From: Clostridia bacterium
GTDB lineage: Bacteria; Bacillota; DSM-12270; Thermacetogeniales; Thermacetogeniaceae
Assembly: GCA_902812385.1 (NCBI GenBank)
Contig: CADDZD010000003.1
Location: forward strand, 28,598 to 92,597
Length of the DNA stretch: 64,000 bases
Direction: 5' to 3'
The notes beneath the pieces are model-generated. The model was not told where the DNA came from. It saw nothing but the letters and a program-made list of their open reading frames with translations, and made no database searches. Shown here piece by piece: positions 27,165-36,925 of this stretch. Positions within the stretch are counted from its first letter, which is position 1. Every line of letters starts with the position of its first letter. A program made the position numbers and the translations under genes.

Positions 27165-28406
27165 CTACGGCATTCCTCCGGGCATACCCCCTCCCTGTAT
27201 TGCTCCCGACAGGCCGAACAAAGGAAAATAGATGGAAATCGCTATAAACCCCACCAGGATGCCCACCACGGCGATTAAGAGGGGTTCCACGATGTTGGAT
27301 AGCCGGGCAATCATTGCCTCCACCTCCTGCTCGTAGAAGGCTGCCAGCTTTTCCAGCATGCCGTCCAGGGCACCGGATTCCTCACCGATGCCGATCATGT
27401 TGACGGCCATCGGGGGAAAGATCTTGCTTTTGATGAGAACCGGCGCCATCCTTTCTCCTTCCTTGATATTGCGCATGGCTTCGGCGATTTCCTTAGCAGC
27501 AATTGAGTTTCCTACCACCTTTTCCACCGTTTCCAGGGAGCGCAGCAGCGGGATTCCGCTCCTGAGCAAAGTCGCCAGCGTGCGGGAAAACCTGGACACG
27601 ATCGTCTTGGTTGCCAGGGGCCCCACCACGGGGATCTGCAGCAGCAAACGATCGACAAACTTTCTGCCGCTTTCGCTGGCGATCCCCTGTCTTGCAGCGA
27701 CAAACAACCCGGCCATGCCCGCCAGAAACAGGTACCAGTACCCGGTCAGGGCGCCGCTGATCCCCATCAGGATGCGGGTAGGCAGGGGAAGGACGGCTCC
27801 CGACTGGGCAAAGATGTCGGCAAAGATGGGAACGATCAGGGTGATCAGGACGAGTACGGACAGGAGAGCCATTCCGGCAATCATAGCCGGGTAGGCCATG
27901 GCCGATTTGATCTTTTCCCTGAGTTGATGGTCCTTTTCGAAATGGACCGCCAGGCGCTCCAGCGTCTGGTCAATCGTGCCGCTGACCTCACCTGCAACAA
28001 GCATGTTGATAAAGATCTCGGGGAGGTGCTCCCTGTAGCCGCGAAAGGACTCGCTCAGGCCTTTCCCCTTCTCGATCTCGCCCGCCACTTCAACAAGGAT
28101 ACCGCGCAGTTTTTTGTTCTCCGTCTGACAGGCCAGGATGTTGAGGCACTGGAGCAGAGGGATTCCCGCTCCGGCCATGGTGGCAAACTGCCGGCAGAAA
28201 ACGGCAAGGTCCCGCACGGCAATTCTTCTTTTGAAAACCCTGTCAAGGTCGATATTTAAACTGCGCACCGGGCTTAATTTAACAACAAACAGGTTTTTTT
28301 CACGCAGGAGGGCGATGGCTTCTCCCGGGCTGCCGGCCTCAACTTTTCCGGTTATCAGCCGCCCGGAAAGGTTTCTCGCCCTGTAATTGTAAGAAACTCC
28401 TCCCAT
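27165..28406 (-). CDS. pilC: Type IV pilus inner-membrane platform protein
   Basis: The product is 413 residues. An N-terminal soluble part (YNYRARNLSGRLITGKVEAG) is followed by two GspF domains, each with the helical bundle and membrane segments (about 170-190, 220-240, 375-400). The GspF repeats contain FCRQFATMAGAGIPLLQCL and FSRTLATLLRSGIPLLRSLE. PilC anchors the ATPases and helps extract pilins. It begins 2 bp after the pilT stop. Confidence 0.95.
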   Translation of the reverse strand: MGGVSYNYRARNLSGRLITGKVEAGSPGEAIALLREKNLFVVKLSPVRSLNIDLDRVFKRRIAVRDLAVFCRQFATMAGAGIPLLQCLNILACQTENKKLRGILVEVAGEIEKGKGLSESFRGYREHLPEIFINMLVAGEVSGTIDQTLERLAVHFEKDHQLREKIKSAMAYPAMIAGMALLSVLVLITLIVPIFADIFAQSGAVLPLPTRILMGISGALTGYWYLFLAGMAGLFVAARQGIASESGRKFVDRLLLQIPVVGPLATKTIVSRFSRTLATLLRSGIPLLRSLETVEKVVGNSIAAKEIAEAMRNIKEGERMAPVLIKSKIFPPMAVNMIGIGEESGALDGMLEKLAAFYEQEVEAMIARLSNIVEPLLIAVVGILVGFIAISIYFPLFGLSGAIQGGGMPGGMP

Positions 28407-28408
28407 TC

Positions 28409-29509
28409 CTACTTGACCAGACCTTTCATCAGGATCTCCGGGTCCCGCGCCCGGTTCAAAACCTCATCCCGACCGATTATCCCTTTTTGGTAAAGCTCCC
28501 GCAGGGACATATCAAGGGTCTGCATCCCGTAGCGTGCACCGGTCTGCATATGCGATAGTATCTGGTAGGTCTTCCCCTCCCTGATCAGGTTCCTCACAGC
28601 CGGGGTAGCGATCAGGATTTCCAGCGCCACAACCCGGCCGGGCTTATCCACCCTTGAAATAAGCTGCTGGGAGACAATCCCCTCGAGGGTGTCTGCCAGC
28701 TGGATGCGGATCTGCTGCTGTTGTGCCGGCGGGAAAACGTCGATGATCCGGTCGATGGTCTCGGCCGCTCCCGGCGTGTGCAGTGTGGCAAGCACCAGGT
28801 GGCCTGTCTCCGAAGCCGTGATTGCCGTGGCAATCGTCTCCAGATCACGCATCTCTCCAACCAGGATGACGTCCGGGTCCTCACGCAGGGCGGCACGCAA
28901 GGCGGCGGCGAAGGATCTGGTATCCCCTCCGATCTCCCGCTGGTTGACGATGCTGAGATTGTGCCTGTGCAGGTATTCGATCGGGTCTTCGAGGGTGATG
29001 ATGTGCAGCCTTTTTTCACTGTTGATGAGGTCGATCATCGCGGCCAGGGTTGTGGACTTGCCGCTGCCCGTAGGGCCGGTCACCAGCACCAACCCCTTTG
29101 GCCTTCTGGCAAGCTGCATGAGGGTATCCGGCAGGCCCAATTCCTGGAAGGAAGGGATACGGCTATTGAGCAGCCGCATGACCATGGCTATGCTGTTCCT
29201 CTGTTTGAAGACATTGACGCGCACCCTTGCCACACCCGGAACAGAGTAGGAAAAATCCAGTTCCCCTTTTTCCTGCATGCGGTTATACTGCTCCGGAGTC
29301 ATGATTTGCCGCGCCAGCGCCTCCGTATCCGGAGGCGTCAGGTTCCTGATCTCCCCCGTATCAACAATGTCGAACTTCCCCGCCAGTTCCGGTGCGTCAA
29401 AGGGATAGAGAATGCCGTTTAGCCTTATAATAGGAGGCCTGCCAACTGTGATATGGACGTCCGATGCCCCAAGTTTTGCAGCCTGGGCAATAATATCGAC
29501 GGTATTCAC
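28409..29509 (-). CDS. pilT: Type IV pilus retraction ATPase
   Basis: The product is 366 residues. All PilT signatures are intact: Walker A GPTGSGKSTTLA (about 144-155), Asp box LEDPIEYLH, Walker B VGEMRDLETI, His box HLVLATLHT, and the C-terminal AVRNLIREGK. The GTG start overlaps the pilB stop (GTGA). It powers pilus disassembly and twitching. A second, degenerate PilT-like gene lies on the other side of pilB. Confidence 0.95.
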   Translation of the reverse strand: MNTVDIIAQAAKLGASDVHITVGRPPIIRLNGILYPFDAPELAGKFDIVDTGEIRNLTPPDTEALARQIMTPEQYNRMQEKGELDFSYSVPGVARVRVNVFKQRNSIAMVMRLLNSRIPSFQELGLPDTLMQLARRPKGLVLVTGPTGSGKSTTLAAMIDLINSEKRLHIITLEDPIEYLHRHNLSIVNQREIGGDTRSFAAALRAALREDPDVILVGEMRDLETIATAITASETGHLVLATLHTPGAAETIDRIIDVFPPAQQQQIRIQLADTLEGIVSQQLISRVDKPGRVVALEILIATPAVRNLIREGKTYQILSHMQTGARYGMQTLDMSLRELYQKGIIGRDEVLNRARDPEILMKGLVK

Positions 29510-31176
29510 GCCTTTTCCTCCCGAAAGACGACTCGCATGATTTCCTTGATCGTGGTTATCCCCTGCAGAGCTTTACTGATGCCGTCCTCTTTGAGCGGAA
29601 CCATGCCTTCCAGCAGGGCAGCCTGTCTCAATTCCTCAACCCAAGCCCTCTTCAAAATGAGCTTCTGCAGGGCAGGCTTGACTGCAAGCACCTCGTGGAT
29701 TGCGATTCTCCCGCGGTAGCCGGTCTGGTTGCACTGTTCGCATCCCTTTCCAACAAAGAAACCGTCGGGGCTCTCAACCCCTGCAAAGGCAAGCTCGGCC
29801 TCATCCGGCACATAGGGCTCCCGGCAGTTCGGGCAAATCCTGCGCACCAGGCGCTGGGCAACCACTCCAAGGGCTGAAGAGGCCACCATAAAAGGCTCAA
29901 CCCCCATGTCCACAAGTCTGGTCAGCGCACCCGGGGCGTCGTTGGTGTGGAGGGTGGACAGCACCAGGTGCCCGGTTGTGGCAGACCGGACGGCAATCTC
30001 CGCTGTCTCCAGGTCGCGTATCTCGCCGATCATGATCACATCGGGGTCCTGGCGCAGGATCGATCTCAGGTAGGTCCCGAATGTTGCGCCCGTTTTAACA
30101 TTGACCTGGATCTGGTTAACCCCCTCCAGCACGTATTCCACGGGGTCCTCGACGGTGATAATATTTTTCTCGACACTGTTGAGACTTTTCAAAGCGGTAT
30201 AAAGCGTGGTGGTCTTTCCGCTTCCGGTGGGTCCTGTGACCAGCACCATCCCGTATGAGCTTTTCAGAAAATTCATAAAGTATTTAAGGTTGTAATCGGA
30301 AAAACCAAGCTGATCAAGGGTTAAATTTTTGATGTTCTCTTTGTTGAGGAGCCGGATCACCACCTTCTCCCCGAAAATTGTCGGTACCGTGGAAACCCTC
30401 AGGTCCATATCGTAATGGAGCAGTTTCAACGGGATGCGGCCGTCCTGGGGTAGCCTGCGCTCGGCAATGTCCAGGCTGGCCATTACTTTGACACGCGAAA
30501 CCACTGCATGGCTCATCCTGCGGGGCATTTTCATGACATGGTGGAGCACTCCGTCAACCCGGAATCGCACCAGAACATGGTTTTCAAAGGGTTCAATGTG
30601 GATATCGCTCGCATCCTCCTCGATCGCCCTCATCAGCAGGGAGTTCACGAGCTTAATCACAGGGGCGTCGTCAACGATGTTCTCCTCTATTTTGACCGTT
30701 TCCTCTTCAGTCTCTTTTTCAAGCTCTTTAAGGGCCTCTTCCACCTCCGGAAGCCCGAAGTGTTTTTCTATCAAGGCATCGATCTCCTTGTCCGTAGCCT
30801 TTACCGGTTCAATGTCGTACCCTGTCAGCAGCCTGAGATCATCCATGGCCATAACATTGCAGGTATCAACCATGGCTACGAACAATCTGTTTCCCTCTTT
30901 TTTAACGGGGATCATCCTGTGCTTCCTCAGCAATTGTTCCGGCACGACCCTGAGCAGTTCGGAATTTATTTGCAGATCGATATTGTTCAGCCTTTCGATG
31001 CCAAGGACCTGATTCAGGTCATCCTCCGTGATCATCCCTAACCTTATCAAAACACGCCCCAGCAGCCCTCCTGTATCAGCCTGGACGCGCAGGGCTTTCT
31101 CCAACTGTTTTCTGGTAATAATCCCTTTTTCAATTAGGGTTTCTCCAAGCAGTTTCCTTTTTGGGACCACAGCCAT
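29506..31176 (-). CDS. pilB: Type IV pilus extension ATPase
   Basis: The product is 556 residues: an N-terminal MshEN/GspE-N region (1-150), then a RecA-like ATPase with Walker A GPTGSGKTTTLYT, VEDPVEYVLEG, Walker B MIGEIRDLETAEIA and HLVLSTLHTNDAPGAL. Two CxxC pairs (CPNC and CEQC) form the PilB/GspE zinc site. It drives pilus polymerisation with PilC. The MshEN-type N-terminus could bind cyclic-di-GMP; that is inference from the family. Confidence 0.95.
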   Translation of the reverse strand: MAVVPKRKLLGETLIEKGIITRKQLEKALRVQADTGGLLGRVLIRLGMITEDDLNQVLGIERLNNIDLQINSELLRVVPEQLLRKHRMIPVKKEGNRLFVAMVDTCNVMAMDDLRLLTGYDIEPVKATDKEIDALIEKHFGLPEVEEALKELEKETEEETVKIEENIVDDAPVIKLVNSLLMRAIEEDASDIHIEPFENHVLVRFRVDGVLHHVMKMPRRMSHAVVSRVKVMASLDIAERRLPQDGRIPLKLLHYDMDLRVSTVPTIFGEKVVIRLLNKENIKNLTLDQLGFSDYNLKYFMNFLKSSYGMVLVTGPTGSGKTTTLYTALKSLNSVEKNIITVEDPVEYVLEGVNQIQVNVKTGATFGTYLRSILRQDPDVIMIGEIRDLETAEIAVRSATTGHLVLSTLHTNDAPGALTRLVDMGVEPFMVASSALGVVAQRLVRRICPNCREPYVPDEAELAFAGVESPDGFFVGKGCEQCNQTGYRGRIAIHEVLAVKPALQKLILKRAWVEELRQAALLEGMVPLKEDGISKALQGITTIKEIMRVVFREEKA

Positions 31177-31314
31177 AACCGGAACTCCACTTTTTGTTAT
31201 GTATTATTAAATTACGCCAAGATTTGTAACTATCCTGCATGAAATGTGCAGCAGGATCGCTGCAGGAAGGTGATTCGGGAGTTTCCAGGAAGACGGAAGG
31301 AGCTGTTCGGCACT

Positions 31315-32340
31315 CTACGGGGCCGATATCCTGTTCCGGCAAATTATACCAGCCTCCTCTAACTGTTTCAGGGATGCTTCCATAGTTTGCATACCGTATC
31401 TCCCGCCTGTTTCCATGGTCGAGCCAATCTGCTGGAACTTACCTTCTCTGATCAGGTTCCTGACGGCTGGAGTAACAACCAGGATCTCCACTGCAAGCAC
31501 CATACCTTTTCCGTCAGCCCGTGGAATCAACCGCTGAGAGATTATCCCCTGAAGAACGGATGCAAGCCTAGCAAGCACTTGGTGATGCCGGTGCGCCGGA
31601 AACATATCAATGAGGTCTTCTATGGTCTGTACGGCACCGGTGATATCGTAAGAGGCGAGGACAAGTTTGCCGGTTTCGGCCGCTCCAAGCGCCGCCGAGA
31701 CAGTATCCGATTCCTGCATTTTCCCTACCAGGATCACATCGGCGTCCTGTCGTACTGCCGAGCGCAAGCCGCCCGCAAAGGAGCCCGTATCCTCCCCCAC
31801 CTCACGCTGGTTGACAATCCCCCGCTTGTGGTTGTGAACATATTCGATAGGAGCTTCCAGTGTAATGATTAGGCAGGTTCGTTCACTGTTAACAAGGTCG
31901 ATCATCGCCGCCAGAGTGGTGGTTTTTCCGCTTGCAGCGGGGCCTGTAACAATAACCAGTCCCTCGCGTCTCCTGGCGAGCTCTTTGACAATCTCGGGAA
32001 GTCCAAGTTCTTTAAAACTTCTTATCCTTGCGGGAATAACACGAATTGCCGCGGCGCAGCCACCCTGCTGGCGGTATGCAATGCAGCGAAAACGGCTTCC
32101 ATCCGGTAGCGTGTAGGCAAAAGCAATTTCTCCATTCTGTACAAAACTTCTCCACTGTTCCTCGGTGGCAAGGGAACGAAGGATCCTTTCGGTATCCCTG
32201 GCGGTAAGCGGCGGGAGTTCGATAGGAGAAAGGTGTCCGTTGACCCGGACAAAAGGAGGTGCCCCCGCAGACAAATGCAGATCCGAGGCGCCCATCTGTG
32301 CAGCAGTCCACAAAAGTTCAACGCTTTCCAACTGGCTCAA
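31315..32340 (-). CDS. Degenerate PilT-like protein
   Basis: The product is 341 residues, clearly homologous to PilT from end to end. It uses a TTG start that overlaps the aroB stop (TTGA) and has AGAGGTG upstream. Walker A is readable (GPAASGKTTTLA) and AVRNLIREGK is retained, but catalytic boxes are altered: the Asp box reads LEAPIEYVH (Asp lost), Walker B reads VGKMQESDT (Glu to Lys) and the His box reads KLVLASYDI (His lost). Family knowledge says these residues are needed for ATP hydrolysis, so it probably binds without efficient hydrolysis and may modulate PilT or PilB. It lies 139 bp upstream of pilB. Confidence 0.85.
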   Translation of the reverse strand: MSQLESVELLWTAAQMGASDLHLSAGAPPFVRVNGHLSPIELPPLTARDTERILRSLATEEQWRSFVQNGEIAFAYTLPDGSRFRCIAYRQQGGCAAAIRVIPARIRSFKELGLPEIVKELARRREGLVIVTGPAASGKTTTLAAMIDLVNSERTCLIITLEAPIEYVHNHKRGIVNQREVGEDTGSFAGGLRSAVRQDADVILVGKMQESDTVSAALGAAETGKLVLASYDITGAVQTIEDLIDMFPAHRHHQVLARLASVLQGIISQRLIPRADGKGMVLAVEILVVTPAVRNLIREGKFQQIGSTMETGGRYGMQTMEASLKQLEEAGIICRNRISAP

Positions 32341-33440
32341 GACAGTTCACCTCTTTCCGCCCGGCACCTTTCCAGGGCGGACCTGATCACGTCCCGGCCG
32401 ACATCGGCATCAATGACCACCCGGCCAAGAGCAACGGGAAGCACAAAACGAGGCCACCCCCCCTGAGCCTTTTTATCCCGCGGGAGAACCTCAATTATTT
32501 CCTCGGCTTTGAAGGGAATCCGGACCGGAAGCCCGGCATGCTCCAGTATGCCGGCCAGGCGCATTGTGAGGTCCGGGCCGCACAGCCCCTTTTCCTCTGC
32601 AATTGCAGCAGCAGCCACCATCCCTGCCGCAACCGCCTCACCGTGCCTGTAAACCCGATATTTCGTCAGGACCTCCAGGGCATGCCCGATGGTGTGGCCG
32701 AAATTGAGGATCGCCCGCAACTCCTGCTCCGTTTCGTCTTTTTCTACGATTCCCGCCTTGATGGCGCATGATCGCTTGACAACCTCGATCAGTACATCTT
32801 GATCAAGTCTGAGGATCTTTTCAAGGTTTTCTTCCAGAAATTCAAAAAAGTCCTTATCCCGGATGACGCCATACTTGATCACCTCAGCCAACCCCGCCCG
32901 TATCTCTCTCAACGGCAGGGTTTTCAATGTTGCCACATCCGCAAACACCAGCCGCGGTTGGTAAAAGCATCCGATCATATTTTTCCCCAGCGGGTGATTG
33001 ACGGCCACCTTCCCCCCTACCGAACTGTCCACCTGGGCCAGCAGGGTAGTCGGCACCTGTACCAAAGGAACGCCGCGCATATAGGTCGCCGCCACGAAAC
33101 CGGCCAGATCCCCGATCACTCCTCCGCCGAGGGCAATCATGGCACTTCGCCGCTCCACTCCCCCCTCAAGGGCCCGGGTGTAGAGCTGTCCGGCAGATTC
33201 CAGGGATTTATACTCTTCACCGTCGGGCAGTTCCTGGTAGAGGACCTCAAAACCCGCATCCCGCAACGCCCGGGTGACCTGTTCCCCATAGAGCCTCCCC
33301 ACAACCTCGTCCGTGATAACAAAGACACGGGAGGCCAGTGAAAGGGGTATAAGGTACCTTCCCAGGTGTGGCAACTGAGAAGATACGATAAAGATCGGAT
33401 AGCTGCGCTGGCCAAGGTTTACTTTGAGTTCTACTCCCAT
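32337..33440 (-). CDS. aroB: 3-Dehydroquinate synthase
   Basis: The product is 367 residues. NAD-binding and active-site motifs are visible: DGEEYKSLE, GGGVIGDLAGFVAATYMRG, QVPTTLLAQVDSSVGGKVAV, and the metal-binding GHTIGHALE. It converts DAHP to 3-dehydroquinate, step 2 of the shikimate pathway. The gene overlaps aroK by 10 bp and is followed directly by the PilT-like gene. Confidence 0.96.
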   Translation of the reverse strand: MGVELKVNLGQRSYPIFIVSSQLPHLGRYLIPLSLASRVFVITDEVVGRLYGEQVTRALRDAGFEVLYQELPDGEEYKSLESAGQLYTRALEGGVERRSAMIALGGGVIGDLAGFVAATYMRGVPLVQVPTTLLAQVDSSVGGKVAVNHPLGKNMIGCFYQPRLVFADVATLKTLPLREIRAGLAEVIKYGVIRDKDFFEFLEENLEKILRLDQDVLIEVVKRSCAIKAGIVEKDETEQELRAILNFGHTIGHALEVLTKYRVYRHGEAVAAGMVAAAAIAEEKGLCGPDLTMRLAGILEHAGLPVRIPFKAEEIIEVLPRDKKAQGGWPRFVLPVALGRVVIDADVGRDVIRSALERCRAERGELS

Positions 33441-34006
33441 CCCCGCTCCCTCAATACCGCAACGATTTTATCTACGACCTCTTGGATACCGAGATCCGAA
33501 GTGTCTATTCTGCAATCACAATCCTCATAATAGGGCGCCCTTTCCTGCAGCAGGCTCTCAATCTGTTCCATTAACCGCTCCCGATCCGCCAGTAGCGGCC
33601 GGTTGTTATGGCACCGTACCCGCCGGGCGATCACCTCAGGCCTGGCCTGCAGCAGCACGATTACCCCGCTTTTTCGGAGGTTTTGCATGTTTTCCGGGTC
33701 TAAAACCACCCCGCCGCCGGTCGCGATCACCGTGTTGCGGAAACCGGCGGCTTTTTCCACGACAGAGCGCTCCTCCGCCCGAAAGCGTTGCTCTCCGTAT
33801 CGCTTAAAGATCTCATGGATTTTCAACCCGGTGGCGCACTCGATCTCCCTGTCCGTGTCGATGAAGTTCATGTTCAGCCGCGAGGCCAGCCGGCTGCCCA
33901 CCGCAGTTTTTCCCGTTCCCATGAAGCCGGTCAGGACGATGTTATCATTCTTCAAATTCTTCCACCCCATCACACCTTTTCGAGATAAGCCCGATATTCC
34001 CCCCAT
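33431..34006 (-). CDS. aroK: Shikimate kinase
   Basis: The product is up to 191 residues; a start at the internal ATG (33970, [10 protein letters not shown]) just after the aroC stop would give 179 and is equally plausible. Walker A is [11 protein letters not shown], the shikimate-binding DTDREIE and the GGG of [14 protein letters not shown] are intact, and the lid contains [10 protein letters not shown]. It phosphorylates shikimate with ATP. It sits between aroC and aroB. Confidence 0.94.
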   Translation of the reverse strand: MGGISGLSRKGVMGWKNLKNDNIVLTGFMGTGKTAVGSRLASRLNMNFIDTDREIECATGLKIHEIFKRYGEQRFRAEERSVVEKAAGFRNTVIATGGGVVLDPENMQNLRKSGVIVLLQARPEVIARRVRCHNNRPLLADRERLMEQIESLLQERAPYYEDCDCRIDTSDLGIQEVVDKIVAVLRERGWE

Positions 34007-35154
34007 CTCAGCCGGATCTCGTCCAGGGTATCGTTACCGAACTTTTCGAGCACCGCATCAGCCAGAACCCATGCCGTCACGGCTTCGGCAACAACGGCGG
34101 CAGCGGGGACCACGCACACATCGCTGCGCTCCACCGCAGCCCCGGCCTCTTCTTTCGTGAAAAGATCCACACTGGGCAGGGGATTACGCAGGGTAGGAAC
34201 GGGTTTTACGGCGGCCCTCATCACCAGAGGCTCCCCGTTGGTCATACCCCCCTCGATGCCGCCGGCATGATTCGTAGGCCTGTAAAAGCCTCGACCCTTT
34301 TCATAACAAACCGGATCGTGGAACTTCGAACCCGCCAGACCCGCACCCCGGAAACCCAGTCCGATCTCCACACCTTTCACCGAAGGAATGCTCATCAAAG
34401 CTGCTGCCAGGCGGGTGTCGAGGCGCCGGTCCCAGTGCACATGGCTCCCTAGGCCGGGGGGAAGGCCAAGGCAGACGACTTCAAACACCCCGCCCAGGGT
34501 GTCCCCGGCTTCCTGGGCCCGCTCGATCTCCCGGATCATCTCGCCGGCCTTCTCCCGGTCAGCGCAGCCCACCGGAGACGACCGGGCGAGTTCGGCAATT
34601 TCCGCATATTCCTTCCGGTCTGCATCTGCCGCGCCGCAGGCTGCGACGCCGATCTGTACCACATGGCTGAAAATCATACAGCCGAGGTGCTCCAGGAGCG
34701 TCCGGGCAACCGTTCCGACGGCAACCCTGGCTGCCGTCTCCCTGGCGCTGGCTCTTTCCAGGACATTTCTTAAGTCTATGTGCCGGTACTTCAAGGCTCC
34801 CGCCAGATCGGCATGCCCCGGCCGCGGCCTGGTAACCCTCTTTTCAGCCTCTCTCTCAGGGTTAATCTCCCCGGCGTCGGCAGACATCACATCATGCCAG
34901 TTTTCCCAATCCCGGTTTCTGACTACCAGAGTGATGGGACTCCCCAGGGTCAGGCCCTTCCTGACCCCGGACAGAACCTCCGCTTCATCCTGTTCAATCT
35001 TCATGCGACCCCCGCGGCCAAAGGAGGACTGCCGCCGCTTAAGCTGCTCGTCTATAACCTGCTTGTCCAGCGGCACACCTGCGGGAAAGCCTTCGATAAT
35101 AGCAGTAAGGGCTGGGCCGTGCGATTCTCCCGCCGTTAAAAAACGCAGCATCAA
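33970..35154 (-). CDS. aroC: Chorismate synthase
   Basis: The product is 394 residues with the family signatures [18 protein letters not shown] at the N-terminus, [19 protein letters not shown], the [13 protein letters not shown] flavin-site segment, and [13 protein letters not shown]. It forms chorismate from EPSP using reduced FMN. It follows aroE by 14 bp. No aroA (EPSP synthase) is in the window, so that step lies elsewhere. Confidence 0.96.
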   Translation of the reverse strand: MMLRFLTAGESHGPALTAIIEGFPAGVPLDKQVIDEQLKRRQSSFGRGGRMKIEQDEAEVLSGVRKGLTLGSPITLVVRNRDWENWHDVMSADAGEINPEREAEKRVTRPRPGHADLAGALKYRHIDLRNVLERASARETAARVAVGTVARTLLEHLGCMIFSHVVQIGVAACGAADADRKEYAEIAELARSSPVGCADREKAGEMIREIERAQEAGDTLGGVFEVVCLGLPPGLGSHVHWDRRLDTRLAAALMSIPSVKGVEIGLGFRGAGLAGSKFHDPVCYEKGRGFYRPTNHAGGIEGGMTNGEPLVMRAAVKPVPTLRNPLPSVDLFTKEEAGAAVERSDVCVVPAAAVVAEAVTAWVLADAVLEKFGNDTLDEIRLRWGEYRAYLEKV

Positions 35155-35168
35155 ACACTCTCCTCACT

Positions 35169-36035
35169 TCATGTTCCCAAAGCCTTTTCCGCCGCCACCC
35201 GCATCACCGCCACGGGCGCCTTCCGTCCTGTCCACAACTCAAAGGCCAGTGCGCCCTGGTAAACAAGCATCCCGATTCCGTTGAAAACCCGGCAACCCCT
35301 GGCTTCTGCTTCCAGCAAAAGGCGCGTTTTCCTTGGGTTGTAAACGAGGTCATAGACTATCAACCCCGGCCGCAGGGCTGCCGGGTCCGGTAAAGGTACC
35401 TCATCAGTATGGGGGTGCATACCGGCAGAGGTGGCGTTAACCAGGAGATCCGCCCGGGCCAGCGCCCGCCTTAGGGCTATGCCCTGTAAATCGCCTGTTT
35501 CCAACTCACATGCCGCCGACCGGGAGATATCCCTGGCCAGCGCTTCGGCACGGGAAGGATTTCTGTTAAATATCCCCAGGCTCTCCACTCCTCCTAAGGC
35601 AAGGGCATAGGCCACCGCCCGGGCCGCCCCCCCGGCTCCCAGGATCACCACACGACTTCCAGCGGGATCGAACCCTGCATCAGCACGGAGGGACTCGAGA
35701 AAACCGGGGGCGTCTGTGTTATAACCGATCAGGCGGCCTTCCCGGTTGACAACGGTGTTCACGGCACCGATGAGCCCGGCCTGTTCCTCTACCTCGTCAA
35801 GATATGGGAGCACCCCCTCTTTATGAGGAATGGTGATGTTTGCTCCTCCTAGGCCCAAAGCCCTGATTGCCTTGACAGCCGCCGCCAGGTCATCAACTTT
35901 TACATCAAAGGCAAGGTAGCAGCAGTTAAGCCCCAGCTCCCCAAATGCCTCGTTATGCATCAACGGCGAAACAGAATGAGCTACAGGGTGCCCAATTAAG
36001 GCGAAAACCCTGTCGTACTGTCCGGTACCTTTCAT
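35169..36035 (-). CDS. aroE: Shikimate dehydrogenase
   Basis: The product is 288 residues. The substrate domain shows HSVSPLMHN and ANITIPHKEGVLPYLD with the catalytic Lys. The NADP-binding loop is VILGAGGAARAVAYAL, followed by NRNPSRAEAL, and VNATSAGMHPHTDEVPLP closes the site. It reduces 3-dehydroshikimate. It is the first gene of the aroE-C-K-B operon; a possible promoter lies about 100 bp upstream. Confidence 0.95.
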   Translation of the reverse strand: MKGTGQYDRVFALIGHPVAHSVSPLMHNEAFGELGLNCCYLAFDVKVDDLAAAVKAIRALGLGGANITIPHKEGVLPYLDEVEEQAGLIGAVNTVVNREGRLIGYNTDAPGFLESLRADAGFDPAGSRVVILGAGGAARAVAYALALGGVESLGIFNRNPSRAEALARDISRSAACELETGDLQGIALRRALARADLLVNATSAGMHPHTDEVPLPDPAALRPGLIVYDLVYNPRKTRLLLEAEARGCRVFNGIGMLVYQGALAFELWTGRKAPVAVMRVAAEKALGT

Positions 36036-36134
36036 TTCGTCTCCCTGTACCTTTGATAACCACGGAATGCTTCAGGTTCGCTCGCATAAATTTAAGCAGT
36101 CAACCATGCGGGATTCAGACGATATTTTCCATAC

Positions 36135-36163
36135 ACCTTAGCACAATATAAGTCTTTTGACAA
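36135..36163 (-). promoter_or_regulatory. Possible promoter of the aro operon
   Basis: Minus-strand TTGTCA and TAAGGT are spaced 17 bp apart about 100 bp before the aroE start. The -10 hexamer is a poor match, so this is only a candidate. Confidence 0.3.
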
Positions 36164-36326
36164 CCTACAAGCCACCGAAAGTAAATTTCCGTCGATCTGC
36201 GCCGGGAGCTACACCTCAGACCAGGTGCCCTCCACCCTGTCTCTTTAAGTGCCGGTGCCTGCTTCCTACCAATAGCCTGCATAAGGCGGCAGCGCAGTCG
36301 AAAACGGCAACCAGGAGGAGGATCAA

Positions 36327-36404
36327 TGGCTGAGGCCCACGGTGTTAGCTTTTTGGGTACCCTTGGCAGTTACGTTTTCTGCAATATCTGGTTGGTTGGT
36401 TGAT
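36327..36404 (+). CDS. Candidate 25-residue hydrophobic peptide
   Basis: An ATG preceded by AGGAGGAGG at ideal spacing opens a 25-codon frame ending TGA. The product is hydrophobic in its second half (LGSYVFCNIWLVG), suggesting a membrane-inserted small protein. It is the only plus-strand candidate in a 40-kb minus-strand region. No family was recognised, and the frame is short enough to be chance; the RBS is the main support. Confidence 0.35.
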
Positions 36405-36428
36405 ACACTCAGTTGGCGTTCTCGGACG

Positions 36429-36920
36429 CTAAGGCCGCTCATACAAAATTAGCCTCTCCAACAGGCGCATAAAGCGCGTCCCGATAAATTCTTTCTTGCT
36501 GATCGGTGTCACCAGAATTGTGAGAAGCCCTAACCTGTTGCCACCAAGCATATCGGTAAAGACCTGATCTCCAATAACAGCGGTTTCCTCTTTCCCGGTC
36601 TGCATGAGTTCCATCGCCCGGAGGAAACTCCGGCGCCTGGGCTTCCGGGCCCGGGCGACAAAGGGGACCCCCACCCTTTCTGCAATTCTCCGCACCCGCT
36701 CGTCGGAATTGTTGGAGACAAAACATAACCGGAGACCTATCCTTTCGGCCCGTTGGAGCCAATCCACGGTTTGTCGGGACAATTCGGGGTTGTTCCACTC
36801 CGTCAGGGTATTATCGAGATCGATGATTACCCCCCGGATTCCATCACGGTAAAGCCGTTCGAGTGGTATGTCAAAAATTGAATTATAAATCTGTTTGGGG
36901 CGAAACAAATCCAAGATCAT
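36429..36920 (-). CDS. yqeG: YqeG-family HAD phosphatase
   Basis: The product is 163 residues from the ATG at 36920, chosen for its GGAGG box; a longer frame overlaps the upstream gene. HAD motifs are present: IIDLDNTLTEWN (nucleophile Asp), FVSNNSD (motif II), Lys in RKPRR, and VIGDQVFTDMLGGNRLG (acidic motif). This matches the YqeG HAD-IIIA phosphatases of Firmicutes. It begins 5 bp after the radical SAM gene. In many Firmicutes yqeG lies near aroE, as here. Confidence 0.9.
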   Translation of the reverse strand: MILDLFRPKQIYNSIFDIPLERLYRDGIRGVIIDLDNTLTEWNNPELSRQTVDWLQRAERIGLRLCFVSNNSDERVRRIAERVGVPFVARARKPRRRSFLRAMELMQTGKEETAVIGDQVFTDMLGGNRLGLLTILVTPISKKEFIGTRFMRLLERLILYERP

Positions 36921-36925
36921 TGCAG

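Larger units (their letters stand above)
36036..36428. other. 393-bp gap between aroE and yqeG
   Basis: The gap holds the presumed aro promoter (minus strand) and, on the plus strand, a 25-codon frame with a strong RBS. Around 36197-36300 CTGCGC and GCGCAG could pair across about 90 bases, but internal helices are not convincing. No tRNA or known riboswitch was recognised. Confidence 0.4.

Noticed and set aside
36197..36300. Possible structured RNA (6S-like closing stem) upstream of the 25-residue peptide
   Set aside because: Only the outer CTGCGC/GCGCAG pairing is convincing; no conserved bubble or internal helices were found.
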